Source: Traorella massiliensis (GTDB taxonomy: Bacteria > Bacillota_I > Bacilli_A > Erysipelotrichales > Erysipelotrichaceae). Taken from it: a stretch of 64,000 bases of DNA. The notes below the pieces were generated by a model. That model was given only the letters and a program-made list of their open reading frames with translations. It was not told where the DNA came from and did not search any database. Shown piece after piece: positions 16,412 through 27,353 of the stretch (position 1 is its first letter; every line of letters begins with the position of its first letter). The position numbers and the translations under genes were made by a program. The stretch covers positions 124,001 to 188,000 of the forward strand of contig NZ_LT629969.1 of NCBI RefSeq assembly GCF_900104665.1, in the 5' to 3' direction.

Positions 16412-18358
16412 ATGGATAAATATCCACATTTGTTTTCACCGATCAAAATAGGTGAAACGGTTGTAAAGAACCGAATTTTTATGCCTCCTTTGTCAACAAA
16501 TCTAGGGAACAAGGGATATGTGACAGATGAGCTGGTAGAACATTATAAAGCTCGTGCCAAAGGTGGTGTTGGTCTTTTCGTAACAGAAGTTGTTACAGTT
16601 GAGCCTACCTATGTTTATCTTCCAGGTGATATGTCAATTCATGATGATTCATTTATTGAAGGCTGGAAAAAGCTAGTCGATGGTGTTCATGAATATGGTG
16701 CAAAGATATTGCCTCAATTATTTCATCCAGCTTATATGGCTTTTCCGATTCCGGGAACACCACAGCTGATTGCACCAAGTCATGTTGGTCCATATTATGC
16801 GAAAGAAGCACCACGTCCGGTTACAAAGGATGAATTGAAAGTTATCATTCGACAATTTGGAGAAGCTGCTTATCGTGTTAAACAGGCTGGCGGAGATGGT
16901 GTAGAAATTCATGCGGCTCATGCACACGGACTTTTGGGAGGATTCCTCTCACCTTTGTATAATAAACGTGTAGATGAGTATGGCGGCGATATTAACGGAC
17001 GTTTGAGATTGACCTTAGAAGTTATTGATGAGGTGCGTCGCAAATGCGGTAAGGATTTTATCATTGATGTGCGTATTTCAGGTGATGAATATAGTGATGG
17101 TGGCCTAAATATCAATGATATGATCTATGTTGCGAAACAGTTAGAAAAAGCAGGTGTTGATATGCTTCATGTATCTGGAGGTACGACGATTGCTCGTGGA
17201 AGCTCGATTCCGGCTCCTGGAACAAAGATGGGATCTCATGCGGCATTATCGGCTGAGATCAAAAAGCATGTTTCTATTCCGGTAACAACAGTAGGACGAA
17301 TCACAGAACCTTGGATCGCAGAAGAACTGATTGCGAATGGTAAGGCAGATGCTTGTATGATCGGACGTGCTAATTTGTGTGATCCTGAATTTGCGAATAA
17401 GGCAAAAGAAGGAAGAGAGGATGATATTCGTCCTTGTATCGGATGTCTGCGTTGTCTCAATGGTATCATGTTTGGTAAAAGAGTTTCTTGTACGGTCAAC
17501 CCTTCCTTTGAACTTGAAAATGAGGATACGTTAAAGAGTGCTGAAGTGAAGAAGGATGTATTGGTGATCGGTGGCGGTGTTGCCGGTATGGAAGCTGCCT
17601 ATGTGGCTGCCAAACGAGGACATCATGTCGTTTTATGTGAAGCTAATGATGAACTTGGTGGTGCACTCAAAGCTGCTTCAGTTCCAATTGGCAAACAGGA
17701 TCTGACAAGAGTGGTTAAGTTTATGAAGCGTCGTCTGGAACAGATGGATGTTGATATTCGTTATAATACTGCTGTCAATGAAGAAATGCTGGAGGATGAA
17801 TTTGCTGGTTATGAAGTCATTGCGTCAACAGGAGCAAAACCAATTATTCTGAACAATCTTACTGGTTTTAAACAGTGGATGAGCGCCGATGATATCTTAA
17901 CAGGGGCTGCTTTCCCAGGAAGAAAGATCGTTGTTATCGGTGGTGGCAGCGTTGGCTGTGAAACTGCGGATTATCTGGCTCCGGTCGTTCATGATCTTTA
18001 TCTGCGAAATCGTGAGATCATCGTATTAGAAATGGCCAAAGGTATCATGATGAATGAAAGCGGACCAGGTAGAAGTCTTTTAGTTCAGCGAATGATGCGT
18101 AAAGGCATTGAAATGATCTGTGAAGCACAGGTGACGAAGGTTGAAACAGATAAGATCTATTATGTCAAAGATGGTGTTGAACATTGTATTAATGATGCAG
18201 ATACGTTAGTCTTTGCCGTAGGTTATAAGAGTGATCCAGGTGTAGAAGAAATGCTGAAGAAGGCAAATGTTAGCTATCACCTTATTGGCGATGCCCATAA
18301 GGTCGGCAATATCAAAGATGCGATTTCTTACGGATATGAAATCGCCAGACAATTATAA
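16412..18358 (+). CDS. NADH:flavin oxidoreductase / enoate reductase family (old yellow enzyme plus FAD/NAD domain)
   Basis: 648 residues. N-terminal TIM barrel of the old-yellow-enzyme/2,4-dienoyl-CoA reductase type with the substrate-binding HAAH (His167, His170) and the conserved YGGDINGRLRL. Cysteines 342, 345, 348 and 360 (CIGCLRC then C) bind a 4Fe-4S cluster. From about residue 383 a dinucleotide domain (VIGGGVAGMEAAYVA) starts and a second NAD site (VVIGGGSVGCETADY) follows. Such enzymes reduce activated C=C bonds of enoates, dienoyl-CoA or bile-acid intermediates; the substrate is not readable. Start 16412 has AAAGGAG. The paralogue follows after 12 bases. Confidence 0.88.
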   Translation: MDKYPHLFSPIKIGETVVKNRIFMPPLSTNLGNKGYVTDELVEHYKARAKGGVGLFVTEVVTVEPTYVYLPGDMSIHDDSFIEGWKKLVDGVHEYGAKILPQLFHPAYMAFPIPGTPQLIAPSHVGPYYAKEAPRPVTKDELKVIIRQFGEAAYRVKQAGGDGVEIHAAHAHGLLGGFLSPLYNKRVDEYGGDINGRLRLTLEVIDEVRRKCGKDFIIDVRISGDEYSDGGLNINDMIYVAKQLEKAGVDMLHVSGGTTIARGSSIPAPGTKMGSHAALSAEIKKHVSIPVTTVGRITEPWIAEELIANGKADACMIGRANLCDPEFANKAKEGREDDIRPCIGCLRCLNGIMFGKRVSCTVNPSFELENEDTLKSAEVKKDVLVIGGGVAGMEAAYVAAKRGHHVVLCEANDELGGALKAASVPIGKQDLTRVVKFMKRRLEQMDVDIRYNTAVNEEMLEDEFAGYEVIASTGAKPIILNNLTGFKQWMSADDILTGAAFPGRKIVVIGGGSVGCETADYLAPVVHDLYLRNREIIVLEMAKGIMMNESGPGRSLLVQRMMRKGIEMICEAQVTKVETDKIYYVKDGVEHCINDADTLVFAVGYKSDPGVEEMLKKANVSYHLIGDAHKVGNIKDAISYGYEIARQL

Positions 18359-18370
18359 TAGGAGGTAATT

Positions 18371-20383
18371 ATGAAATTATTAGATGAAATCAAAGTTGGT
18401 AATCTGACATTAAAAAATCGTGTGATGTTTCCCCCTCTGACAACAGGTTATGAGGAAAGAGATGGCTCCATTGGAGAAAGAAGTTTCAATTTCTATACAA
18501 GACTGGCAAAAGGCGGTGCATCTTATGTTGTTATCGGTGATGTTGCTCCTGTCAATACAGCTTCACCAACACCAAAACTATGTGATGATTCTCAGATTCC
18601 TACATTTAAGAAACTGGCTGATTCTTTACATGAATATGACTGTAAATTAGCTTTACAGATCTTCCATCCTGAATATGATGTGCCAGGCGTAGGAAGAATG
18701 ATCATGGCTGCCAGAATGGCTGGAGTAGCTGCTCAGAAAGCAAAAGAAGCTGGTGATATGGCTACTTTTGAAGCAAAAATGGCAGAGTCTAAGAAAGTGA
18801 CGGCTGATGCTTATGCGAAATTACATCATGATATGCAGCACTTTGTAAGTGAAGCTACAAAAGAACAGTTAGATGATATTAAAAATTCTATTGCTCAGTG
18901 TGCAAGAAGAGCGATGGAAGCCGGTGTAGATGCAATTGAAGTACATGGTGACCGTTTATTAGGTTCTTTATGTTCAACTGTATTGAATCACAGAACAGAT
19001 GAATATGGCGGGTCTTTTGAAAATCGTATTCGTTATGCTTTAGAAGTAGTTACAGCAATTAAAGAAGCAGCTCCATCATTGATGGTAGAATATAAGCTTC
19101 CTTTCATTACTAAAAATGCAGATGGCAGTGATCGTGGTAAAGGTGGTTTATATGAAGAAGAAGGTATCATGTTTGCCAAGAAGCTGGAAGAAGCTGGTGT
19201 TGATATGATTCAGGTGGCTCAGGCAAACCATACAGGTAACATGGGTGATACGATTCCACCAATGGGAACAGTTCCATATAACTGGACATTGCCAATCTGT
19301 AAACGTGTAAAAGAAACTGTAAGTATTCCAGTAGCTACAGTTGGACGTGTTGTTAGTGTAGAAGCTGGTGAAGAAATCTTGAATAATGGTGAAGCTGATG
19401 TGATTGGTTATGGCCGTTCATTATTATGTGATCCAGATATCGCATTAAAAGCTGAAAGAGGCGAACCAATCCGTGAATGTCTCAACTGTAACAAAGGTTG
19501 TGTTGATGCAATTCAGGGACGTAAATATATCTCTTGTGTATTAAATGCAGAAAATGGCGATGAAGGAACGATCTTCATCAAACCAAGTGAAGAAAGCAAG
19601 CATGTAGTGATCGTAGGTGCAGGTATTGCTGGTCTTGAAGCTGCTCGTGTGGCTGCATTACGTGGACATAAAGTCGATGTATATGAAAAAGAAGATCGTG
19701 TTGGTGGTCAGATTCATCTAGCAGCAGTACCACCTAGAAAAGATGAAATCAAGCGTTCAGTTGAATACTATGAAAAGATCCTTCCTCGTTTAAATGTCAA
19801 TGTACATTTGAATAGTGAAGCAACAAAAGATATCATGAATGATGCGGATGCAGTAATCGTAGCTGTAGGAGCTCATGATTTACAGTTACCGATTCCAGGT
19901 GCTGATTCAAGCAATGTTGTATCAAGCTGGGATGTATTGGCAGGTAAGGTAAACGTAAGTGGTCACTGTGCTGTGATTGGTGGAGGGCTCGTAGGTACAG
20001 AAACGGCTGAATATCTGCTTGAAAAAGGCTGCAAGGTATCTATTGTTGAAATGATGGATAAGATCGCTAATGGTGAATCTGGAACGATCTTACCATTGAT
20101 CATGGCTGACTTTACGAAGAATGGTGTGACTCAGTATGTGAATACAAAAGTAAATAGCATTACTGATGATGGCAAGAAAGTATTGGCAACAAACACTGCA
20201 GAAGGAAAAGATGTAGAAATTGACTGCGATATGGTTGTCATGGCTGTTGGTTCTAAGAAGAATACGCTGGATGTTGAAGGTGTTACGACTCCACTTACTT
20301 ATGTAGGTGACTGTTCAGGTGATAGAACAGCTAGTATTGCGGAAGCCATTCGTTCTGGTTATAACGCAGCTAACGAAATTTAA
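18371..20383 (+). CDS. Second enoate-reductase-like flavoprotein, variant active site
   Basis: 670 residues with the same plan as its upstream neighbour: TIM barrel, a C-x2-C-x3-C..C iron-sulphur motif (CLNCNKGC), and FAD/NAD domains (IVGAGIAGLEAARVA, VIGGGLVGTETAEY). Two differences stand out. The usual HxxH/HxxN substrate pair is HGDR here (His192, Arg195), and the stretch before it is about 30 residues longer and rich in Ala, Lys and Glu helices (about 105-170). This suggests a different substrate from the first enzyme, perhaps a partner in the same pathway. Cotranscribed; TAGGAGGT upstream. Confidence 0.85.
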   Translation: MKLLDEIKVGNLTLKNRVMFPPLTTGYEERDGSIGERSFNFYTRLAKGGASYVVIGDVAPVNTASPTPKLCDDSQIPTFKKLADSLHEYDCKLALQIFHPEYDVPGVGRMIMAARMAGVAAQKAKEAGDMATFEAKMAESKKVTADAYAKLHHDMQHFVSEATKEQLDDIKNSIAQCARRAMEAGVDAIEVHGDRLLGSLCSTVLNHRTDEYGGSFENRIRYALEVVTAIKEAAPSLMVEYKLPFITKNADGSDRGKGGLYEEEGIMFAKKLEEAGVDMIQVAQANHTGNMGDTIPPMGTVPYNWTLPICKRVKETVSIPVATVGRVVSVEAGEEILNNGEADVIGYGRSLLCDPDIALKAERGEPIRECLNCNKGCVDAIQGRKYISCVLNAENGDEGTIFIKPSEESKHVVIVGAGIAGLEAARVAALRGHKVDVYEKEDRVGGQIHLAAVPPRKDEIKRSVEYYEKILPRLNVNVHLNSEATKDIMNDADAVIVAVGAHDLQLPIPGADSSNVVSSWDVLAGKVNVSGHCAVIGGGLVGTETAEYLLEKGCKVSIVEMMDKIANGESGTILPLIMADFTKNGVTQYVNTKVNSITDDGKKVLATNTAEGKDVEIDCDMVVMAVGSKKNTLDVEGVTTPLTYVGDCSGDRTASIAEAIRSGYNAANEI

Positions 20384-20390
20384 TGATATT

Positions 20391-20424
20391 AAGATTCTTC
20401 TCTTCATGAGAGGAATCTTTTTAG
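20391..20424 (+). terminator. Terminator after the flavoenzyme pair
   Basis: AAGATTC (20391-20397) pairs with GAATCTT (20413-20419), with an inner CTCT/GAGAG stem, then TTTTT. It separates the flavoenzyme operon from the bgl operon. Confidence 0.8.
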
Positions 20425-20457
20425 TAAGATGAACTTATATAAATGAAATTAACTATA

Positions 20458-20486
20458 TTGACAACGCTTACATCTTATGCTATATT
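20458..20486 (+). promoter_or_regulatory. bgl operon promoter with overlapping cre-like site
   Basis: TTGACA (20458-20463), a 17-base spacer and TATATT (20481-20486) form a strong promoter. TGACAACGCTTACA (20459-20472) matches the CcpA cre consensus at all but one position and covers the -35, so glucose repression is likely. Confidence 0.7.
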
Positions 20487-20500
20487 AATTTTGTAAATCA

Positions 20501-20568
20501 GTATTGTGATTATTAAGTTAAGCAGGACCTGTTTACAACGTTTTGTTGTGGACTGGTCTTTTATTTTA
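20501..20568 (+). promoter_or_regulatory. BglG/LicT ribonucleic antiterminator (RAT) overlapping a terminator
   Basis: The leader stretch 20501-20529 contains ATTGTGA and AGCAGG..ACC, the hallmarks of a RAT target of the BglG family. Its last bases (GACC, 20526-20529) are also the first arm of a hairpin: GACC/GGTC outer pair and ACAAC/GTTGT inner pair, followed by TTTTATTTT. RAT folding and terminator folding therefore exclude each other, as in the E. coli bgl and Bacillus lic leaders. The antiterminator gene itself lies just downstream, implying autoregulation. Confidence 0.7.
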
Positions 20569-20596
20569 TATGTATTTATTAGAAAGGAGTCGTAGT

Positions 20597-21439
20597 ATGA
20601 TAATTTCTAAGATTTTAAATAATAATGCTCTGATTTGTATTGAAAATGATGAAGAGGTCATTGTACGAGGAAAGGGAATTTCTTATAAAAAAAGTTGTGG
20701 AGATGAAATTGAAAGTGCTGCTATTGAAAAAATATATCGTTTGGACAATAGCGTCAAATCAAAGTTCGAAGAACTAGTATCACAAATAGATTTTAAATAT
20801 CTTGATTTAGCTGAAGAAATAATACAATATGCAACTATAAATATGGGAGTAAGACTGAATGATATCATTTATATTTCTCTTTCAGATCATATTGCATATA
20901 CAATAGAAAGAGCCAAAGCACATACTTTAATTACTAATCCTTTACTTATTGATATAAAAAGATTTTATCCCGACGAATTTAATATTGGTTTGCATGCAAT
21001 AAAATTGATCAAAGAAAAAGAAAATATTCAATTAAATGAAGATGAAGCAGGATTTATTGCATTAAACATTGTGAATGCTCAGATAAATAGTGAAAAACCA
21101 ATTGCATATGAGACAACACGTCTCATTCAAAATATTTTGAATATTATAAGATTAAGATTAAATATCACATATAATGAAGACTCTGTTTACTATTATCGGT
21201 TCATTACTCACCTTAAATTTTTTGCTCAACGATTATTTTTAAAAGAAAAAAATAATGATAATTTTGATGACTCATTATTTAATATTGTAAAAGAGCAATA
21301 CGTAAAAAGTTTTGAGTGTGTTCAATATATTGGGGAATTTGTAAAAAACAACTTTGATTATATATTATCACAAGATGAATTATTATATTTGACTATTCAT
21401 GTACATAGAATTGCATATAGATATGAAAAGGAGGAGTGA
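20597..21439 (+). CDS. BglG/LicT-family transcription antiterminator
   Basis: 280 residues. Residues 1-55 are the RNA-binding CAT domain (SKILNNNALICIENDEEVIVRGKGISY). PRD1 follows with LSDHIAYTIERA (phospho-acceptor histidine) and a second His near NIGLHAIKLI; PRD2 contains THLKFFAQRL and TIHVHRIAYR. When unphosphorylated at the PTS-inhibited site it binds the RAT upstream and prevents termination. Start 20597 has AAAGGAG; an in-frame upstream reading runs through the RAT hairpin and is rejected. It heads the bgl operon of PTS permease and phospho-glucosidase. Confidence 0.92.
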   Translation: MIISKILNNNALICIENDEEVIVRGKGISYKKSCGDEIESAAIEKIYRLDNSVKSKFEELVSQIDFKYLDLAEEIIQYATINMGVRLNDIIYISLSDHIAYTIERAKAHTLITNPLLIDIKRFYPDEFNIGLHAIKLIKEKENIQLNEDEAGFIALNIVNAQINSEKPIAYETTRLIQNILNIIRLRLNITYNEDSVYYYRFITHLKFFAQRLFLKEKNNDNFDDSLFNIVKEQYVKSFECVQYIGEFVKNNFDYILSQDELLYLTIHVHRIAYRYEKEE

Positions 21440-21464
21440 AACTATGATATAAAAAAACATTATT

Positions 21465-21492
21465 GGATAGTGACACTTTAGTGGCTAGACCT
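21465..21492 (+). promoter_or_regulatory. Possible second, degenerate RAT before the PTS gene
   Basis: GGATAGTGACACTTTAGTGG followed by CTAGACC aligns with RAT consensus positions (GGAT.GT.AC, then GAC C near the end). I see no clear terminator after it, so it may be a relic or act weakly. Confidence 0.35.
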
Positions 21493-21511
21493 GGAATAAA
21501 AAAGCATCTAA

Positions 21512-23425
<1,914 letters not shown>

Positions 23426-23429
23426 TAAT

Positions 23430-24893
23430 ATGGAAAAAATGAAAAGTGGATTCCCAAAAAATTTCTTATGGGGAGGAGCAACAGGAGCAACACAATACGA
23501 AGGTGGATTTAACGAAGGTGGGAGAGGAAAATCAAATTATGATTATATTTGTAGTATCCCTAACGCTAGAAAGAAAGGTATTCGTCATATTGGTGAACTA
23601 GACTATAAGACTTATTGTTATAATAAAAAAAATGAGAATAAACTATATTTTCCATATAGAAGAGCAACGGATTTTTATCATCATTATAAAGAAGATATCG
23701 CAATGATCGCAGAAATGGGCTTCAAAGTATTCAGAATGTCCATTTCTTGGAGCAGAATATTTCCAACCGGTGAAGAAATGGAACCAAACAGGGAAGGATT
23801 ACAGTTTTATCATAATGTTTTTGATGAATTGCATAAATATAATATTGAACCTTTGGTGACAATGACTCATTATGAATTGCCTGCTGCATTAGTAGAAAAA
23901 TATAATGGCTGGCAATCAAGTAAACTTATAGAATTATTTCTGAAGTACTCTAACACATTAATTGATGAATATAAAGATAAGGTAAAGTACTGGATAACAT
24001 TTAATGAAATTAATGCTTTAATATGTCATCCTTTTACTAGTGGAGGCTTCTTTATTGAAAAGACAGGAAAAAATTACTTCTCAGCAATTTATCAAGCTTT
24101 ACATCATCAATATGTTGCTTCTGCGCTAACAGTTAAATATCTTCATGAAACTGCTCCCAATTGTTTAATTGGTAGTATGATTGCTAGACTTGAATGCTAT
24201 CCATACACATGTAAGCCTAAAGATGTTGCTGCGACTCTTTTAGAAGATCAAATTAACTTTTTTTCCTTTGATATTATGGCTAGGGGTGAATACCCTAAAA
24301 GAATGTATCGATATTTTGAAGAACAAGATATTCATATTGAATATGTAGAAGGATATGAAAATATATTAAAAAATAATACAGTTGATTTTCTTGCATTAAG
24401 TTATTATATGTCTTATGTAGTTAGTGATGATGAAGATAAAAGGGAAGAACCAGGTTATCTTGTTAAGAAGCTGAAGAATCCAAATATTCCAATGACTGAT
24501 TGGGGATGGGGAATTGATCCTGAAGGACTAAGAATTACTTTAAATAGAACATACGATAGATATAAGCTCCCAATTTTTGTTGTAGAAAACGGATTAGGTA
24601 CATATGATAAATTTGTTGATGGAAAAATTCATGATAATTATCGCATTGAATATTTAAAAAAACATATTGAGAAACTAAAAGAAGCTATTGATAATGGAGT
24701 TGAAGTTTTAGGTTATACAACATGGGGTTGTATTGATTGCGTATCTGCAACATATGGTGAAATGGAAAAGAGATATGGATTTGTGTATGTTGATGCAGAT
24801 AATGAAGGAAAAGGTACTTATAATCGATACCATAAAGATTCTTTTTACTGGTATAAAAAAGTCATTGCTTCTAATGGAGAAGATTTAGATTAA
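23430..24893 (+). CDS. bglA: 6-phospho-beta-glucosidase, GH1 family
   Basis: 487 residues, glycoside hydrolase family 1. FPKNFLWGGATGATQYEGG starts the barrel; the acid/base glutamate is in TFNEINAL and the nucleophile glutamate in VVENGLGTYD. It hydrolyses the 6-phosphoglycoside delivered by the PTS in the cytosol. It begins 5 bases after the permease stop with AAAGGAG upstream. Gene symbol is by family analogy (bglA or bglH type). A terminator follows. Confidence 0.92.
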   Translation: MEKMKSGFPKNFLWGGATGATQYEGGFNEGGRGKSNYDYICSIPNARKKGIRHIGELDYKTYCYNKKNENKLYFPYRRATDFYHHYKEDIAMIAEMGFKVFRMSISWSRIFPTGEEMEPNREGLQFYHNVFDELHKYNIEPLVTMTHYELPAALVEKYNGWQSSKLIELFLKYSNTLIDEYKDKVKYWITFNEINALICHPFTSGGFFIEKTGKNYFSAIYQALHHQYVASALTVKYLHETAPNCLIGSMIARLECYPYTCKPKDVAATLLEDQINFFSFDIMARGEYPKRMYRYFEEQDIHIEYVEGYENILKNNTVDFLALSYYMSYVVSDDEDKREEPGYLVKKLKNPNIPMTDWGWGIDPEGLRITLNRTYDRYKLPIFVVENGLGTYDKFVDGKIHDNYRIEYLKKHIEKLKEAIDNGVEVLGYTTWGCIDCVSATYGEMEKRYGFVYVDADNEGKGTYNRYHKDSFYWYKKVIASNGEDLD

Positions 24894-24899
24894 TTTTAT

Positions 24900-24932
24900 A
24901 AGACTGCCCTTTTAATTAAGAGCGGTCTTTTT
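24900..24932 (+). terminator. Terminator of the bgl operon
   Basis: AAGACTGCCCTT (24900-24911) pairs with AAGAGCGGTCTT (24918-24929) with two mismatches and leads into a T-run. Confidence 0.8.
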
Positions 24933-24943
24933 GTAAATATTAC

Positions 24944-24972
24944 TTGCGATTTATAATCATTTTATTTATAAT
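24944..24972 (+). promoter_or_regulatory. Promoter of the candidate structured RNA
   Basis: TTGCGA (24944-24949), 17 bases, TATAAT (24967-24972). Start of transcription is expected at about 24979. No credible protein gene follows on this strand for 2.5 kb, which points to an RNA product. Confidence 0.6.
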
Positions 24973-24977
24973 AGGGC

Positions 24978-25173
24978 TGTGAGATAGTTTTTTATGGGAG
25001 TAAACTATCTTTCTTTTTTATTGCAAGATAGCTTTATTATGATTTCAAGAAGTCGTCTGATTGAATGGATCAGCAGGCGTATTTCTTTTATCAAATCTAC
25101 CATATCAGTACCTTTGCCTTTCTACAATCGACTGACCTGTAGGCTCAGGTGCTTTTTTTCTATCTCACAAGCC
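24978..25173 (+). ncRNA. Candidate structured small RNA, 6S-like architecture
   Basis: About 195 bases between the bgl terminator and an IS. Its two ends pair: GGCTGTGAGATAG (24975-24987) with CTATCTCACAAGCC (25160-25173), one bulge. Inside are a large open region, a small hairpin on the 3' side (ACCTG 25135-25139 with CAGGT 25146-25150), GCAAG/CTTTGC pairing (25023, 25112), and a rod ending in CTGATT-GAATG-GATCAG (25057-25073). Closing stem, central bubble with 3'-side hairpin, and terminal rod is the shape of 6S RNA, which is about this length. A hairpin AGATAGTTT/AAACTATCT (24982-25010) with T-run competes with the closing stem. Assignment to 6S is inference; an 84-codon reading frame here looks spurious. 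Confidence 0.45.
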
Positions 25174-25323
25174 AAGGGACTTACATACTTGATAAGTAAA
25201 GCCCAATTAGATGATATATCTCCTTACTATTATATATGCACTAAATGATCAAAATTCCCAATAAAAATAAAATTAAATATGAAAATATGTTTTACAATAT
25301 CAATATATAAAGATGAAAGGGCT

Positions 25324-25378
25324 GCTTCATTATGATCAAGAAGTCCTCTTTTCTTATAGAGTAAAAAAATGTTATAAT
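25324..25378. repeat. Left copy of a 55-bp direct repeat flanking the IS1634-type element
   Basis: Identical to 27354-27408 over 55 bases (GCTTCATTATGATCAAG through GTTATAAT). It ends in a TATAAT box. Interpreted as the target duplication made on IS insertion; this copy is now separated from the genes it once served. Confidence 0.85.
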
Positions 25379-27353
25379 CCCATCTTTGACAGTTAAAAAG
25401 TAAGAAACCTCAAGAAAACACCGAGATTAAGGGTTATTCCTGAGGTTTTGGTTTTGTAAAGATATGTAGTATTTTATTGCTTTTCCTTACTTTTTTTAAT
25501 GATGCTTCTCATCTTTGATTTCTTGATGATCTCTGTATCAGTTCTGAATCCGAATACTTCGTGTAATTTATCCGTTAATTCTGTTCTTGTGTATGTCGGA
25601 ATATATCCATATTCTTCTAGCCTACATACTTCCATCTTCTTCAGTGTGCTGATGATCTGTTCGGCTGTATATTCTTTTTTCAGCCTGATCTCCAGTAATC
25701 GAAAGATCATCAGTGCAATGAAACAGATCAGAAAGTGTGCTTTGATTCTGTCTTCTCTACGCAAATATACAGGTCTTGCATCGAATTCTGTTTTCATGAT
25801 CCTGAAACATTCTTCAATCTGCCATCTGCGCTTATTAATGTTTATGATCTGTGCTGCATCTCCTTCTATATCGGTTACCACTGCATAGAAACCATCATAC
25901 ATAGTTTCTTTGTCTATCATGTCTTTATCGAGTTCATATATTTCTTTATCTGCTACCTCGCCATATTCCGTAACTGATGTCTTCTTCACAAAGCGAGCAG
26001 GATCGTTTGGATTCCTTCTCTCCTTCTTCAATTTATCTCCACTTTCGATCAGCTTCTTTGCTCGTTCTAATTGCTGCTCTCTGATCTTTTTCTGATAAGC
26101 TCTGTATTTTGGCGAATAGGTAACGATCATGGTTTCTGACAGTTTTTTTGATTCGATCGGCACTTCTTTATAGTAGATGGTTTCGTATACTTCAGGATTC
26201 GTCTCATCCAGAGCAGAAATATCGATCCATTCGTTACTTCCCAGCTTTCTGAACTGTTTTGGATCTAAGGCAGTTTCCCGGTATTCCTGTTTCAGCTTTT
26301 TCAGTGACTGGGTAACTACATAGCCTCTTCCGCCCATGTCATTGAAGAGCCTGTTGTCCTGAGAAGCGAGTCCGGAATCTGAACAGAAAATGAATTCAGA
26401 GCATTCGAAATCACGGATGACCTTCTGTTCGAGAGGTTTTAGAGTTTTCTGTTCATTCTGACTGCCTGGATAAATATCAAAAGCAAGAGGAATACCGTCT
26501 GCATCCATAAAGAGTCCCATTCCAACGATAGGATTAGGTCTATGTTCTTTGCTCTTGCCATATTTCCTCAATTCATCGGATTCTTCAATTTCAAAATAAT
26601 AGTTAGTACAGTCATAATAAAGAATCTTCGTATTTCTGCTGTGTACGAAATGACTATTGCGATAGAGTTCGGACTGGATATAATCAGACTCGCCTGCAAG
26701 GACAGAAAGAGAACGATACATGTGATGAAGATCATACTCAGGCTGTTCCAGAAGAGTCTGTGCAAAAGAATAAGTGCTCTTCTTGCTGGCAGGATAAAGG
26801 ATACGGGCATAGACCATATCAAGCAGGATATCCTGAAAAGGATATTCATAATCATGGCGATTCCTGATATTCCGGCAAATATTATCGAAACGCAGATCAG
26901 AGCATAGCGACTGAAGGAAGAGATAGCCGCAGTTGAAATTTCTTTGCTCGTTTAATTTGATCTGCATATTAGGATGAAAAGGGATAGAAATGGTTTCGTT
27001 TTCTTTTTTATAGGAATCGGTAGCAAGTTTAGCCTGCTGTTTCGCCCAGGCAATGACCTTATCCCTGTCATTATCATGAAGAGGGAGCAATTGATCCATG
27101 GAACCAAGCTTTTTAAAGATTTTAGAAGTACTTTTTCCATTCCTATCACGGAAAGAATGAATAATATAAACCTGTTCTGCATTTGTAGATTTACTGATAC
27201 TGACACGCATAAAATATCACCAGATATATTATAACACAGAATACCACAAAACACTACATATAAAAACATAAAAATTGACAAAATTTCATTAAAAAAAAGC
27301 TTATTTTAAGCCTTATATTAAATATCATTAATTTGATAAGGTGTTAAACTCCC
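25379..27353 (-). mobile_element. IS1634-family insertion sequence (IS4 superfamily)
   Basis: A 1975-bp element between two 55-bp direct repeats, encoding one transposase on the minus strand. IS1634-type elements are known to create unusually long, variable target duplications, which fits. Terminal inverted repeats are weak by eye: CTTTGACA near the left end and, inverted, GTTTAACA near the right. A hairpin AAACCTCA/TGAGGTTT (25405-25448) downstream of the transposase gene may terminate its transcript. The element looks intact and recent because the repeats are identical. Confidence 0.8.
25474..27210 (-). CDS. IS1634-family DDE transposase
   Basis: 578 residues, full length for the family. 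The DDE triad candidates are Asp in YYDCTNYYFE, Asp in FCSDSGLAS and Glu in NKRRWQIEECFRIMK, the last being the YREK-like signature of IS4-superfamily enzymes. The N-terminal about 100 residues are a basic/helical DNA-binding part. No internal stop or frameshift is seen, so the enzyme is probably active. ATG at the 27210 side lies about 145 bases from the element end. Confidence 0.9.
   Translation of the reverse strand: MRVSISKSTNAEQVYIIHSFRDRNGKSTSKIFKKLGSMDQLLPLHDNDRDKVIAWAKQQAKLATDSYKKENETISIPFHPNMQIKLNEQRNFNCGYLFLQSLCSDLRFDNICRNIRNRHDYEYPFQDILLDMVYARILYPASKKSTYSFAQTLLEQPEYDLHHMYRSLSVLAGESDYIQSELYRNSHFVHSRNTKILYYDCTNYYFEIEESDELRKYGKSKEHRPNPIVGMGLFMDADGIPLAFDIYPGSQNEQKTLKPLEQKVIRDFECSEFIFCSDSGLASQDNRLFNDMGGRGYVVTQSLKKLKQEYRETALDPKQFRKLGSNEWIDISALDETNPEVYETIYYKEVPIESKKLSETMIVTYSPKYRAYQKKIREQQLERAKKLIESGDKLKKERRNPNDPARFVKKTSVTEYGEVADKEIYELDKDMIDKETMYDGFYAVVTDIEGDAAQIININKRRWQIEECFRIMKTEFDARPVYLRREDRIKAHFLICFIALMIFRLLEIRLKKEYTAEQIISTLKKMEVCRLEEYGYIPTYTRTELTDKLHEVFGFRTDTEIIKKSKMRSIIKKSKEKQ

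Noticed and set aside
24994-25248. An 84-codon frame with ATG in the intergenic RNA region
   Set aside because: No ribosome binding site, protein-unlike composition, and it crosses the paired ends of the candidate structured RNA.
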